This document shows positions 38,608 through 51,643 of a stretch of DNA of 64,000 nucleotides, piece after piece. The stretch spans positions 3,472,001 through 3,536,000 of the forward strand of contig NZ_CP027557.1 of NCBI RefSeq assembly GCF_014854695.1, read 5' to 3'. The position numbers and the translations under genes were made by a program. The notes beneath the pieces are model-generated. The model ran no database searches, was not told the DNA's origin, and saw nothing but the letters and a program-made list of their open reading frames with translations. Position 1 is the first letter of the stretch, and each line of letters starts with the position of its first letter. The stretch comes from Rhodococcus rhodochrous (GTDB taxonomy: Bacteria > Actinomycetota > Actinomycetes > Mycobacteriales > Mycobacteriaceae).

Positions 38608-39618
38608 TCAGAGAGAAGCCGCGATCCGATCGCCGATCTCGGTGGTCACGATCGGACCGGTGCCACGGTTCGCGAGGTCGGCCTCGACGGCCCGCTCGAC
38701 GCGTGCAGCGTCCTCCTCGCGCCCGAGATGGCGCAGCAGCAGGGCGGTGGACAGGATCGCCGCAGTGGGATCGGCGATGCCCTTGCCGGCGATGTCCGGT
38801 GCCGAGCCGTGGACGGGCTCGAACATCGACGGGTTGGCGCCCGACGCGTCGATGTTGCCGCTCGCGGCCAGGCCGATACCACCGGTGACGGCGCCGGCGA
38901 GGTCGGTGATGATGTCGCCGAACAGGTTGTCGGTGACGATGACGTCGAAGCGCGACGGGTCGTCGACCATGTAGATGGTCGCGGCGTCGATGTGGCAGTA
39001 GGCCGTGGTGACCTCGGGGAACTCCTTGCCCACGGTCTCGACGGCGCGGGTCCAGATGGCACCCGCGTTCGACAGCACGTTCGTCTTGTGGATGAGCGTG
39101 ACGTGCTTGCGGCGGGTCTGTGCGAGTTCGAAGGCGTAGCGGACCACGCGCTCGGCGCCGAACCAGGTGTTCACCGAGACCTCGGTGGCGATCTCGTGCG
39201 GGGTGCCGACGCGGATCGCTCCCCCGTTGCCGGTGTACGGGCCCTCGGTGCCCTCGCGGACGACGACGAAGTCGATGTCGTGGTCGGCGGCGAGCGGCGA
39301 CTTCGCGCCCGGGTACAGGCGCGACGGACGCAGGTTGACGTGGTGGTCGAGCGCGAACCGCATGTTCAGGAGGAGACCGCGTTCGAGGACTCCGGGCGTG
39401 ACCGACGGATCGCCGATGGCGCCGAGGAGGATCGCGTCGTGCTCGCGGATCGCGGCGAGATCGGCATCGGGCAGGAGTTCGCCGGTCGCGTTGTACCGGC
39501 GGGCGCCGAGGTCGTATTCGGTCGTCTCGAGATTCGGGACGAGGGCGCGGAGCACCTTGAGCGCTTCCGCCGTGACCTCGACACCGATGCCGTCACCGGG
39601 GATGACCGCAAGTTTCAT
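38608..39618 (-). CDS. leuB: 3-isopropylmalate dehydrogenase
   Basis: Oxidative decarboxylase of leucine synthesis (336 aa) with [20 protein letters not shown], the NAD/Mg region [20 protein letters not shown] and [20 protein letters not shown]. The ATG at 39618 gives the family length; a GTG two codons earlier (39624) is better spaced from AGGAAG and may be used instead. A strong hairpin sits between serA and leuB, just before this ribosome site. Confidence 0.95.
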   Translation of the reverse strand: MKLAVIPGDGIGVEVTAEALKVLRALVPNLETTEYDLGARRYNATGELLPDADLAAIREHDAILLGAIGDPSVTPGVLERGLLLNMRFALDHHVNLRPSRLYPGAKSPLAADHDIDFVVVREGTEGPYTGNGGAIRVGTPHEIATEVSVNTWFGAERVVRYAFELAQTRRKHVTLIHKTNVLSNAGAIWTRAVETVGKEFPEVTTAYCHIDAATIYMVDDPSRFDVIVTDNLFGDIITDLAGAVTGGIGLAASGNIDASGANPSMFEPVHGSAPDIAGKGIADPTAAILSTALLLRHLGREEDAARVERAVEADLANRGTGPIVTTEIGDRIAASL

Positions 39619-39642
39619 GAGCACTACTCACTTCCTGTGCGA

Positions 39643-39678
39643 CGGTGGCCGCGACCGTGCAGACGGTCGCGGCCACCG
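39643..39678 (-). terminator. Hairpin between serA and leuB
   Basis: Perfect 16-bp stem (CGGTGGCCGCGACCGT) with a 4-nt loop, 20 bp after the serA stop and about 20 bp before the leuB start. It leaves no obvious space for a separate leuB promoter downstream of it. Confidence 0.75.
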
Positions 39679-39698
39679 AATGATGGAGAACCGAAGGA

Positions 39699-41291
39699 TC
39701 AGGACAGGTCGACCTGGGCGACGCGAGCGTCGAGTGCCTCGGTGATCTGTCCGACCTCGGCGTCGCCGACGACGCGGTCGACACGCAGGATCACGGTGGC
39801 GCCGGGGCCCTCCGCGTCCTGGCTGAGTGCCGCGGCCTGGATGTCGATGCTCGCGTTGCCGAGCACGGTGCCGAGCGTTCCGAGCACACCCGGGCGGTCC
39901 TGGTAGTGGACGATCAGGTTGTGGCCCTCGGCGCGAAGGTCGAAGCTGCGGCTGTTGATGTTGACGATCTTCTCGACCTGCTGCAGGCCGGTGAGCGCAC
40001 CCGCGACGGAGGTGACGTGTCCGTCCGGCGACACCGCGCGGACCTCGACGGCACTGCGGTGCGTGGTGGCCTCGCTGACCTTCTCGACCTCGACGGTCAC
40101 GCCGCGCTGCTCCGCGAGCTTGGGGGCGTTGACGAAGGTGACGGGCTCGTCGCTGCTCGCGGAGAACAGGCCGCGGAGGGCGGCCAGGCCGAGGATGTCG
40201 GTGTTCTCGGCCGAGAGCTCACCGCTGACGACGACCTGCACGTTCTGCACGGCCTCGGGCGAGAGGGTGCCGGCGAGCAGGCCGAGCTTGCGGACGAGCT
40301 CGAGCCACGGTGCGACCTCTTCGCCCACGGGGCCACCGGAGACGTTGACGGCGTCGGGCACGAACTCGCCGGCGAGGGCGAGCAGCACGCTCTTGGCGAC
40401 GTCGGTACCGGCGCGGTCCTGGGCCTCGGCGGTGGATGCACCGAGGTGCGGGGTGACGACGACGTTGTCGAGGTCGAACAGCTTCGAATCGGTGCACGGC
40501 TCGGTCTCGAAGACGTCGAGGCCGGCGGCGCGGACCTTGCCCTCGACGAGCGCGTCGTACAGCGCGTCCTCGTCGATCAGGCCACCGCGGGCGGCGTTGA
40601 CGATGATGACGCCGTCCTTGGCCTTGGCCAGACGCTCGGCGTTGATCAGGCCGGCGGTCTCCTTGGTCTTGGGCAGATGCACCGAGATGAAGTCGGCGCG
40701 GGCGACGAGTTCGTCGATGTCGACGAGCTCGATGCCGAGCTGTGCGGCGCGGGCGGCCGGCAGGTACGGGTCGTACGCGATGACGTGGGTCTCGAACGCC
40801 GCGAGACGCTGGGCGAACAGCTGGCCGATGCGGCCGAGACCGACGACGCCGACCGTCTTGCCGAGGATCTCGGTGCCGTTGAAGCTCGACCGCTTCCAGG
40901 TGCGCTCACGCAGGGTGCGGTCGGCGGCGGGAACCTGACGCGCCGCGGACATGAGGAGCGCGACCGCGTGCTCGGCGGCGGAGTGGATGTTGGAGGTGGG
41001 CGCGTTGACGACCATCACACCGCGCTCGGTGGCAGCGGCGATGTCGACGTTGTCGAGGCCGACACCGGCGCGACCGACGATCTTGAGGTTGGGCGCCGCA
41101 GCGAGCACCTCGGCGTCGACGGTGGTCGCGGAGCGGACCAGCAGCGCCTGGGCTTCGGGCACGGCCGCGAGCAGGGCGGGGCGGTCGGGGCCGTCGACCC
41201 AGCGCACCTCGACACCGTCACCGAGCGCGTCGACGGTCGACTGCGCAAGCTTGTCGGCGATCAGGACTACTGGACGGCCATTCTGGCTCAC
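39699..41291 (-). CDS. serA: D-3-phosphoglycerate dehydrogenase (long form)
   Basis: First enzyme of serine synthesis (530 aa). Rossmann motif [20 protein letters not shown], catalytic [14 protein letters not shown] and [16 protein letters not shown] (active His), then the intervening domain and a C-terminal ACT domain ([20 protein letters not shown]) that binds serine. This is the type I form seen in mycobacteria. The GTG at 41291 follows AGGGAG and gives the usual start; longer upstream sequence is not conserved. Confidence 0.95.
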   Translation of the reverse strand: MSQNGRPVVLIADKLAQSTVDALGDGVEVRWVDGPDRPALLAAVPEAQALLVRSATTVDAEVLAAAPNLKIVGRAGVGLDNVDIAAATERGVMVVNAPTSNIHSAAEHAVALLMSAARQVPAADRTLRERTWKRSSFNGTEILGKTVGVVGLGRIGQLFAQRLAAFETHVIAYDPYLPAARAAQLGIELVDIDELVARADFISVHLPKTKETAGLINAERLAKAKDGVIIVNAARGGLIDEDALYDALVEGKVRAAGLDVFETEPCTDSKLFDLDNVVVTPHLGASTAEAQDRAGTDVAKSVLLALAGEFVPDAVNVSGGPVGEEVAPWLELVRKLGLLAGTLSPEAVQNVQVVVSGELSAENTDILGLAALRGLFSASSDEPVTFVNAPKLAEQRGVTVEVEKVSEATTHRSAVEVRAVSPDGHVTSVAGALTGLQQVEKIVNINSRSFDLRAEGHNLIVHYQDRPGVLGTLGTVLGNASIDIQAAALSQDAEGPGATVILRVDRVVGDAEVGQITEALDARVAQVDLS

Positions 41292-41419
41292 GTGCGGACT
41301 CCCTGTGTCGTGAATGTGTGAGTGGTCGACGGCGCTCGCGCCCGACAGCATGCATGGGCACCCGCGACCGCCCACAGTTTAGTGCCCCAGCCCTTCCCAC
41401 GGGGCCACCGGGATCGGGA

Positions 41420-43192
41420 TCACGGTGGTGCGGGCCCATCCTTCCGCGGGGGCGGGACGACGTCCCGCGGGGGTGCGTCGAGCACACTGCGCTCGATGCC
41501 GGGCTGGTTCCGGTGCCGGAAGGCCACCACGGCGGTGCGGACGGTCGGGTGGAATCGACCGTCCCGGAAGCGATTCCCCGTCTGCATCCGGTGCAACTTG
41601 TCCTTGACGGGACCCTTCATGGCGGCGAAGGCGAGCCGTATCCCCCGGTGGGCGAGATAGTCGTCGAGGCGTTCGATCTCCTCGACGGCACTGATGTCGA
41701 GATCGGTGATCGGTTCGGCCGCGAGAACCACCCACTCGATGCGGTCCTCGCGTTCGCGGACGAGTTCGCGGACGAACTTCGTGAGGATCACACCGTTCGC
41801 GAAGAACAGCGGGGCGTCGAACCGCACGAGCACGAGACCCGGGATCCGGTGACCCTCGGGATGCCGCTCCCGATCGTGATATCCGGCGACGTCCTCGAGT
41901 TCGACGAGTTCGGTCCGGTGGGGCTGCCACGCGCGTACGACGACGGCCGCCAGCGACAGTGCGATCGCGACGAGCACACCCTTCAGCACACCTGCGAGAC
42001 CGACCGCCACGAATGCGGCGAAGGACAAACAGAATTCGATCTTGTTGACCCGCCACAGGCGACCGAGCGCCCTCACGTCGACGAGCGCGCTCGCCGCGAC
42101 GATCACGACTGCACCGAGCGCCGCCTGCGGCAGGTACGCCGTCGCTCCCGGGGCCACCAGCAGGAAGATCGCGACCGTCACCGCTCCGACGGCACCCGCG
42201 AACTGGGTACGCGCTCCGGCCTGTTCCAGGACGGGAGTGCGGCTGCCGCTACCGCAGATCGGGAATCCGCCCGTCGCACCGGCTGCGATGTTCACCACAC
42301 CGAGGGCGCGCATCTCGGAGCTGCCGTCCACGTCCTCGCCCCGTCGCAGCGCGAACGAGCGCGACAACACCGCGGTGTCGGCGAATGCGATGACGGCGAC
42401 GGCGACGGCGGGTACGAACAGTTCGATCACGTCTTCCCGTTCGATACCGCCGAGAACGGGGGCGGGGATCCCGGAGGGCAACGCCCCCACCATCTCCACG
42501 CGATCGGTGAGCCCGAACACCGCGACCGCCGCCGAGGCGACGATCACCGCGACGAGCACCGCGGGTATGCGGGGAACGATCTTCTGCAGCACGAGGATGA
42601 CGGCGAGGGTGCCGACGCCGAGGAGGAATCCGGCCGGCTCGACACCGTCCTCGAAGACGTCGTCGACGATGTCGAGAATCTCGGCGACGACGCCGGATTC
42701 GTCGTCCGAGGTGCCGAGGAGGAGTGGCAGCTGCCCGACGATGACGATGATCGCGATCGCATTGAGGAAACCGATCCGGATCGGTGTGGAGAGCAGATAG
42801 GTCAGGAATCCGAGGCGGAGTATCCCGCCGACCAGGAGGATCGCTCCGACGAGGAGCGCGAGCACACCGGCGAGGGCGACCGCGCGCTGCGGATCGCCGT
42901 CGGCGGCGAGTGGGATCACCGCTGCCGCGATGAGCGGGGCGAGCGCGGAATCCGGCCCGAGCACGAGGATCCGGGACGGACCGACCACTGCATACACCAG
43001 CATCGGCACGACGGTCGCATAGAGGCCGGTGTAGGGCGGTAGTCCCGCGGCCTGGGCGTATCCCATGCCGGTGGGGACGAGCAGGGCGCTGAGCGCGAGG
43101 CCCGCCGTGACATCGCTCCGCAGCCACCCCCGCCGGTAGGACCGTGCGGTGGCGACACCCGGGAGCCGCCCGAACGCGGCGCGGAGCCACAT
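41420..43192 (-). CDS. SulP-family anion permease with STAS domain
   Basis: Probable sulfate or bicarbonate transporter (590 aa). The membrane half begins WLRSDVTAGLALSALLVPTG and contains PPYTGLYATVVPMLVYAVVG, typical of SulP; the C-terminal STAS domain carries LDISAVEEIERLDDYLAHRG. The ATG at 43192 is chosen because GGAGG lies 11 bp upstream; an ATG at 43234 (14 residues longer) has no visible ribosome site. It is a second candidate sulfate route besides cysTW/subI. Confidence 0.85.
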   Translation of the reverse strand: MWLRAAFGRLPGVATARSYRRGWLRSDVTAGLALSALLVPTGMGYAQAAGLPPYTGLYATVVPMLVYAVVGPSRILVLGPDSALAPLIAAAVIPLAADGDPQRAVALAGVLALLVGAILLVGGILRLGFLTYLLSTPIRIGFLNAIAIIVIVGQLPLLLGTSDDESGVVAEILDIVDDVFEDGVEPAGFLLGVGTLAVILVLQKIVPRIPAVLVAVIVASAAVAVFGLTDRVEMVGALPSGIPAPVLGGIEREDVIELFVPAVAVAVIAFADTAVLSRSFALRRGEDVDGSSEMRALGVVNIAAGATGGFPICGSGSRTPVLEQAGARTQFAGAVGAVTVAIFLLVAPGATAYLPQAALGAVVIVAASALVDVRALGRLWRVNKIEFCLSFAAFVAVGLAGVLKGVLVAIALSLAAVVVRAWQPHRTELVELEDVAGYHDRERHPEGHRIPGLVLVRFDAPLFFANGVILTKFVRELVREREDRIEWVVLAAEPITDLDISAVEEIERLDDYLAHRGIRLAFAAMKGPVKDKLHRMQTGNRFRDGRFHPTVRTAVVAFRHRNQPGIERSVLDAPPRDVVPPPRKDGPAPP

Positions 43193-43253
43193 CAGCCAAG
43201 TATCCTCCGCCGCCCCGGCTCGTGGATGCGACATCGCTCACGCCGCACCGACG

Positions 43254-43293
43254 ACGGCGGCCCGGCACCCCCGTAGGGGTACCGGGCCGCCGT
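43254..43293 (-). terminator. Terminator of the ilvBNC operon
   Basis: An 18-bp stem with one mismatch (ACGGCGGCCCGG outer arm, CGTA loop), 19 bp after the ilvC stop. Confidence 0.8.
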
Positions 43294-43311
43294 GACCGGA
43301 TCGGGTGGCTG

Positions 43312-46804
<3,493 letters not shown>

Positions 46805-46836
46805 TGCGAATTCCTCTGATTCTGGCTCCGGGCAAC

Positions 46837-46872
46837 AAAAAACCCTCGTCAGCGAGTCTGCTGTACGAGGGT
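46837..46872 (-). terminator. ilvB attenuator terminator
   Basis: Stem ACCCTCGT/ACGAGGGT with an inner CAGC/GCTG pairing, followed on the minus strand by six Ts. It lies 32 bp after the leader stop and 32 bp before ilvB. This is a textbook rho-independent terminator inside a 5' leader. Confidence 0.88.
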
Positions 46873-46920
46873 GGCGCGTCGTGGGCGAGTTGCGAAATGC
46901 GGCTCAGGCGACGACGCGCC
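46873..46920 (-). promoter_or_regulatory. ilvB leader RNA pairing arms
   Basis: GGCGCGTCGT (46920-46911, overlapping leader codons 11-14) is the exact complement of ACGACGCGCC (46882-46873), which abuts the terminator stem. The pairing would form only if the ribosome has left those codons, linking leader translation to the terminator. Confidence 0.6.
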
Positions 46921-46951
46921 GGCCGATTACGAGCAACCCATTCTGATTCAC
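46904..46951 (-). CDS. ilvB leader peptide rich in branched-chain codons
   Basis: Fifteen codons from the GTG at 46951: MNQNGLLVIGRRVVA, with Leu-Leu-Val-Ile and Val-Val. It resembles the conserved Streptomyces ilv leader core (ILVLGKRVG). A TACCGT -10 lies 7 nt before the GTG, so translation is probably leaderless. Ribosome stalling at Leu/Val/Ile codons when these amino acids run short would prevent termination downstream. Confidence 0.82.
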   Translation of the reverse strand: MNQNGLLVIGRRVVA

Positions 46952-46958
46952 GCGCTCG

Positions 46959-46988
46959 ACGGTAGGCGCATGGTGTCCAGACAGTCAA
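46959..46988 (-). promoter_or_regulatory. ilvBNC promoter
   Basis: TTGACT (46988-46983) and TACCGT (46964-46959) with an 18-nt spacer on the minus strand. The leader GTG starts 8 nt after the -10. This is the best sigma-70-type promoter seen in the window. Confidence 0.72.
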
Positions 46989-47049
46989 CTTGGTGCGGTT
47001 CACTGTCCCAGAATGTGAGATGCCGCGGCTGCAGTGCGAAGATGTAGAG

Positions 47050-47592
47050 GTGTCATCTTCCCAGCAGCCCGTGCCACCGACTCCATCATCCCACACGCCC
47101 GATTCGGCGACGCAGGTCATCCAGATCTCGCGACTGTCGTTCCTCGCGTGCGCTCTGCTGTTCCTCGCCCTCGCCTCGCCCGCGCTGGCGTGGCCGGAGG
47201 CCTTCGCATGGACGCTGATCATCCCGCTCCTCGTCGCCGCCTGGGTCGTGCGGGTACGCACCGTCGTCGGCCCCGAGGGCATCGTCGCGCGGGCGACCTT
47301 CAAGACCACGAACCTGAAGTGGGACGAACTCGACGGCCTTCGGTTCCCGAAGCGGGGCTGGGCCCGCGCGCGGCTCACCGACGGCAGCGAGGTCGCACTG
47401 CCGGTCGTCACCTTCGGCCGGCTGCCGCAGTTGTCGGAGGCGAGTGGGGGCCGCATCCCCGATCCGTATGCGGCCGCACAGCGCGCCGAGGAGAAGGCAC
47501 ACCGCGAGGAGGCGGCCGCCGAAGCCGGCTCGGACGCCGAAACCACCGACGACGCAGTCACCGTCGAGAAGAAGGACGACCGCTCCTCCTGA
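47050..47592 (+). CDS. PH-like domain membrane protein (Cfp6-like)
   Basis: Protein of 180 aa: two helices near residues 26-68 (FLACALLFLALASPALAWPE, then WTLIIPLLVAAWVVRV), a bacterial PH-like domain (TVVGPEGIVARATFKTTNLK through LPVVTFGRLPQL) and an acidic/Ala tail. It matches Rv3004 (Cfp6) in place and layout. The GTG at 47050 is used; an ATG at 47020 is a possible alternative. The function is unknown. It is divergent from the ilvB leader. Confidence 0.75.
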   Translation: MSSSQQPVPPTPSSHTPDSATQVIQISRLSFLACALLFLALASPALAWPEAFAWTLIIPLLVAAWVVRVRTVVGPEGIVARATFKTTNLKWDELDGLRFPKRGWARARLTDGSEVALPVVTFGRLPQLSEASGGRIPDPYAAAQRAEEKAHREEAAAEAGSDAETTDDAVTVEKKDDRSS

Positions 47593-47733
47593 TCCTCGCG
47601 ACCGGGTGCGAATAGGTGCATCCGGACGCACGCGAGTAGATTCGTCGGTGCCGCTGCCCGGATCCGCCCCAGCCCGGCGACCGCACGCGGCCCGGCCGAT
47701 TGCGCACACAGCCACCGTCAAGGAAGTCAGCCC

Positions 47734-49575
47734 ATGCCCCCGTTGAGGTCACGCACCACCACCGTCGGACGAAACGCCGCGGGAGCGCGCTCCCTGTGGC
47801 GCGCCACCGGCCTGACCGATTCCGACTTCGGCAAGCCGATCGTCGCGATCGCGAACTCCTACACGCAGTTCGTACCCGGTCACGTCCACCTCAAGGACGT
47901 CGGCGAGATCGTCGCGAAGGCCGTGCGCGAAGCAGGCGGCGTGGCACGCGAGTTCCACACCATCGCCGTCGACGACGGCATCGCGATGGGCCACGGCGGC
48001 ATGCTCTACTCGCTGCCGAGCCGCGAGATCATCGCCGACTCCGTCGAATACATGGTCAACGCGCACACCGCCGACGCGCTGGTGTGCATCTCGAACTGCG
48101 ACAAGATCACGCCGGGCATGCTCAATGCCGCGATGCGCCTGAACATCCCGACGATCTTCGTCTCCGGCGGTCCGATGGAGGCCGGCAAGGCGGTCGTCGT
48201 CAACGGCGTCGCCCACGCCCCCACCGACCTCATCACCGCCATCTCGGCCTCCGCCAGCGAGGCCGTCGACGACGCGGGTCTCGACGAGGTCGAGCGCAGC
48301 GCGTGCCCGACCTGCGGTTCGTGCTCGGGTATGTTCACCGCCAACTCGATGAACTGCCTCACCGAGGCCCTCGGTCTCGCGCTGCCCGGCAACGGTTCGA
48401 CCCTCGCCACCCACGAGGCGCGCCGCGCACTGTTCGAGACCGCCGGCACCACGATCGTCGAAGCGGCCCTGCGTTACTACCGCGACGACGACGAGTCGGT
48501 GCTGCCGCGCAACATCGCAACCCCGGCCGCCTTCCGCAACGCGATGGCGCTCGACGTCGCGATGGGTGGTTCCACGAACACCGTGCTGCACACCCTCGCC
48601 GCCGCGCAGGAGGGTGAGGTCGACTTCGACCTGTCCACCATCGACGAGATCAGCCGCCGGGTGCCCTGCCTGGCCAAGGTCTCCCCGAACTCCGACTACC
48701 ACATGGAGGACGTGCACCGCGCCGGCGGTATCCCCGCGATCCTCGGCGAGCTGCGCCGCGGTGGCCTGCTCGAGACCGACGTCTCCACGGTCCACACGAA
48801 GAGCTTCGACGAGTGGCTCGACACCTGGGACATCCGTTCCGGCAAGGCGTCCGAGACGGCCCTCGAGCTGTTCCACGCCGCCCCGGGCGGTGTGCGCACC
48901 ACCGAACCGTTCTCGACCGACAACCGTTGGTCGTCGCTCGACACCGATGCCGCGAACGGCTGCATCCGCGACATCGAGCACGCATACACCGTCGAGGGCG
49001 GCCTGTGCGTACTGCGCGGCAACCTCGCACCGGACGGCGCGATCCTCAAGACCGCCGGTATCGACGAGGACCTGTTCCACTTCGAGGGCCCGGCCTACGT
49101 CGTCGAGTCGCAGGAGGAGGCCGTCTCGGTCATCCTCGGCAAGAAGATCAAAGCCGGCGACGTGGTCGTCGTCCGCTACGAGGGCCCGGCCGGCGGCCCC
49201 GGCATGCAGGAGATGCTGCACCCGACCTCCTTCCTCAAGGGCATCGGTCTGGGCAAGGTGTGTGCCCTGATCACCGACGGCCGCTTCTCCGGCGGCACCT
49301 CCGGTCTGTCCATCGGGCACGTCTCCCCCGAGGCCGCTTCCGGTGGTGTGATCGGCCTGATCGAGCAGGGCGACCGGATCCGCATCGACGTCGCGACCCG
49401 CACCCTCGAGGTGCTCGTCGACGACGAGGTGCTCGCGGACCGTCGCGCGAAGATGGAGGCCTCCGAGCGTCCGTGGCAGCCCGTCGACCGTGAGCGCACG
49501 GTCTCGAAGGCACTGCGCGCCTACGCCGCTCTGGCGACCTCCGCCGACAAGGGTGCCGTGCGGCGCGTGCCGTAA
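47734..49575 (+). CDS. ilvD: Dihydroxy-acid dehydratase
   Basis: Iron-sulfur dehydratase (613 aa), third step of valine/isoleucine synthesis. Cluster cysteines are in [13 protein letters not shown] and [20 protein letters not shown]; the C-terminal motif is [20 protein letters not shown]. The ATG follows AAGGAAG. It is close to ilvBNC but on the other strand; in M. tuberculosis ilvD is elsewhere in the genome. Confidence 0.96.
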   Translation: MPPLRSRTTTVGRNAAGARSLWRATGLTDSDFGKPIVAIANSYTQFVPGHVHLKDVGEIVAKAVREAGGVAREFHTIAVDDGIAMGHGGMLYSLPSREIIADSVEYMVNAHTADALVCISNCDKITPGMLNAAMRLNIPTIFVSGGPMEAGKAVVVNGVAHAPTDLITAISASASEAVDDAGLDEVERSACPTCGSCSGMFTANSMNCLTEALGLALPGNGSTLATHEARRALFETAGTTIVEAALRYYRDDDESVLPRNIATPAAFRNAMALDVAMGGSTNTVLHTLAAAQEGEVDFDLSTIDEISRRVPCLAKVSPNSDYHMEDVHRAGGIPAILGELRRGGLLETDVSTVHTKSFDEWLDTWDIRSGKASETALELFHAAPGGVRTTEPFSTDNRWSSLDTDAANGCIRDIEHAYTVEGGLCVLRGNLAPDGAILKTAGIDEDLFHFEGPAYVVESQEEAVSVILGKKIKAGDVVVVRYEGPAGGPGMQEMLHPTSFLKGIGLGKVCALITDGRFSGGTSGLSIGHVSPEAASGGVIGLIEQGDRIRIDVATRTLEVLVDDEVLADRRAKMEASERPWQPVDRERTVSKALRAYAALATSADKGAVRRVP

Positions 49576-49591
49576 CACCTGACGACAGTAG

Positions 49592-49633
49592 GGGCGAGGG
49601 CCCCGCGATCCTCCGATCGCGGGGCCCTCGCCC
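49592..49633 (+). terminator. ilvD terminator
   Basis: Perfect 19-bp stem (GGGCGAGGGCCCCGCGATC) with a CTCC loop, 16 bp after the ilvD stop. It also faces the convergent DoxX gene. Confidence 0.85.
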
Positions 49634-49658
49634 TTCGTAATGTCCGGCTTGCGGTGTC

Positions 49659-50420
49659 TCAGCGTCCGAAGATCCACAGGCACACGCCGGCCGCCACACC
49701 CAGCAGCAGCACGACGAACGAGCCCAGGAACGGACGCGTCGCCCACCCGCGTCGTCCGTCGATCGCGATGCGTCCCGGTCCGGTGAGGGTGATCGCCACC
49801 GCGCAGGCGACGAGGAGGGCCTCGAATTCGAAGCCCGACGATTCGGCGGCGAAGAACTGGACGCCCGGTTCGAGTTCGTGCTTGAACAGCACCGCGTTGA
49901 CCATGATCGCGACGATCGCGGCAGCGGCGAACGGGGTGAGCAGACCCAGGACGAGCAGTCCTCCGGCTGCGATCTCACCGACCGCGCCGACGATCGCGAG
50001 CACGGCGGGCTGCTGGTATCCCGCATCGCGGAGCAACGACTCGAAACCGTCGAGTCCAGGCCCGTTCCACAGACCCACCAGCTTCTGCAGTCCGTGGGCG
50101 ACGAGGATCGCCCCGACCGCCGCACGCAGGACGAACAGACCGAGGTCGAGCGTTCCGCGGCGCACCTTCGCCGGGGCCTGTTCGCCGGCGACCACCGCGC
50201 CGCCCGTATCCGCACCGTAGACCGGCTCCGGCCGGTACATCTGCTCGGTGGGAGCGGCGTAGGCGTCGCTGCCGAGGGGAGTTCCGCCTGCGCCGAAGTC
50301 ATCGTCGGATCCGAGATACGACTCGCGTGGTCGGCGCATCTCGAGTGTGTGTTCGTCGGGCTGGTCGCCGTAGGGATTCGAACCCGCGTCCGGTATGCCA
50401 CCGTTCTTGTTGTCGGCCAC
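49659..50420 (-). CDS. DoxX-family membrane protein (Rv3005c-like)
   Basis: Protein of 253 aa. A hydrophilic 85-residue N-terminus (Asp/Gly/Pro-rich) precedes four helices of the DoxX fold (FVLRAAVGAILVAHGLQKLV, AVLAIVGAVGEIAAGGLLVL, AAIVAIMVNAVLFKHELEPG) and a last helix. In M. tuberculosis the homologue forms an oxidoreductase complex with SodA and SseA in oxidative defence. Partners are not in the window. The GTG at 50420 is the start. Confidence 0.82.
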   Translation of the reverse strand: MADNKNGGIPDAGSNPYGDQPDEHTLEMRRPRESYLGSDDDFGAGGTPLGSDAYAAPTEQMYRPEPVYGADTGGAVVAGEQAPAKVRRGTLDLGLFVLRAAVGAILVAHGLQKLVGLWNGPGLDGFESLLRDAGYQQPAVLAIVGAVGEIAAGGLLVLGLLTPFAAAAIVAIMVNAVLFKHELEPGVQFFAAESSGFEFEALLVACAVAITLTGPGRIAIDGRRGWATRPFLGSFVVLLLGVAAGVCLWIFGR

Positions 50421-50497
50421 GTCCTCAGCCTATGCCCGTGACCGTCCCCGCACCCGGCATCCGTGGGTGCGCGCGTCGTGCCGGTAACGTTTGCGGC

Positions 50498-51643
50498 ATG
50501 ACACGGGGTACGCGATGGACGGGTTCGTGGGGCGTACGTGCGGCAGCGGCGGTGCTCGCCGTCGGAGTCCTCGCCGTCCCGTCCTGCGCCCGCTTCGACG
50601 ACTCCGCGTCGACCCCGTTCACTCCCGAGCCCACCTTCGACCCGGGACCGGGCGTCGGACCCCAGGACCCCACCGAGACGACGACGCCGAGCGCCTCCCC
50701 CAAGCCACCGGGGCCCTGTGTCGACCCCGATCCGTCCGTGATCGCGACCTGCCTCGACGTCACCGGCGGCCTGGTGACGATGCCCGACGGCAACTCCGCG
50801 CTCGTCACCGAGCGTCGGACGGGCCGGATACTGCAGGTCGCCCCGGAGACCGAGCCGGTGGAGATCGCGACCATCCCGGTCGACGGCTCCGGGGACGGTG
50901 GGCTGCTGGACGTGGCGCTCTCCCCCACTTTCGCCGAGGACCGACTGCTCTACGCCTACATCACCACGGCCTCCGACAACCGCGTGGTCCGCATCGCCGC
51001 GGGTGACACTCCCAAGGACGTGCTGACAGGGATCCCCCGCGGCGCGACGGGCAACTCCGGCGCCATCGAGTTCGTCTCACCCACCGAACTCGCCGTCCTG
51101 ACAGGCGACGCCGGAAACGCAGCGGCCGCAAACGATCCGAACGTCTTGTCCGGCAAGCTCCTGAACCTGCCGCTCCCAGCCCCCGGCGCGGCACCCGCCC
51201 CGTCGGTGATGTTGTCGGGCATCGGCACCGCGGGCGATGTGTGCCGCGACCCCAACGGCAATCTGTGGGTCACCGACCGCACTCCCCTCGAGGACCGGCT
51301 CCAGCGGGTCGGGGTCGACGGCTCGACCGGCACCGGCCCGGCCTGGACGTGGCCCGAGCGGCCCGGTGTCGCCGGGTGCGCAGCGGCCCCCGACGGGATC
51401 GCGATCTCGCTCACCGACGCGAAGGCCGTCGCGGTCGTCGCCACCGATCCGGGCACCGGAGCGGTCACGGCGTCGCCCGTCCTCGCAGCGGAGGACCGTT
51501 ACGGCATGCTGCGCGGCGCCGCGTCGTCGCCCGACGGCCTGCTGTGGGTCTCGACGGTCAACAAGTCCGGTTCCGAACCGGGACCGAACGACGACCGCGT
51601 CGTCCGCATCCAGTTCCCGGCCGGTGGCGGTGGATTCGACTGA
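50498..51643 (+). CDS. PQQ-type sugar dehydrogenase-like lipoprotein (LppZ-like)
   Basis: Lipoprotein of 381 aa. The signal peptide ends in lipobox AVPSC (Cys near residue 29), followed by a Pro/Thr-rich linker and a glucose/sorbosone dehydrogenase beta-propeller (GLVTMPDGNSALVTERRTGR, GDGGLLDVALSPTFAEDRLL, NLWVTDRTPLEDRLQRVGVD). Rv3006 (LppZ) is the counterpart. Whether it binds PQQ or has any enzyme activity is unproven. Its stop codon abuts the stop of the next gene with no base between. Confidence 0.85.
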   Translation: MTRGTRWTGSWGVRAAAAVLAVGVLAVPSCARFDDSASTPFTPEPTFDPGPGVGPQDPTETTTPSASPKPPGPCVDPDPSVIATCLDVTGGLVTMPDGNSALVTERRTGRILQVAPETEPVEIATIPVDGSGDGGLLDVALSPTFAEDRLLYAYITTASDNRVVRIAAGDTPKDVLTGIPRGATGNSGAIEFVSPTELAVLTGDAGNAAAANDPNVLSGKLLNLPLPAPGAAPAPSVMLSGIGTAGDVCRDPNGNLWVTDRTPLEDRLQRVGVDGSTGTGPAWTWPERPGVAGCAAAPDGIAISLTDAKAVAVVATDPGTGAVTASPVLAAEDRYGMLRGAASSPDGLLWVSTVNKSGSEPGPNDDRVVRIQFPAGGGGFD

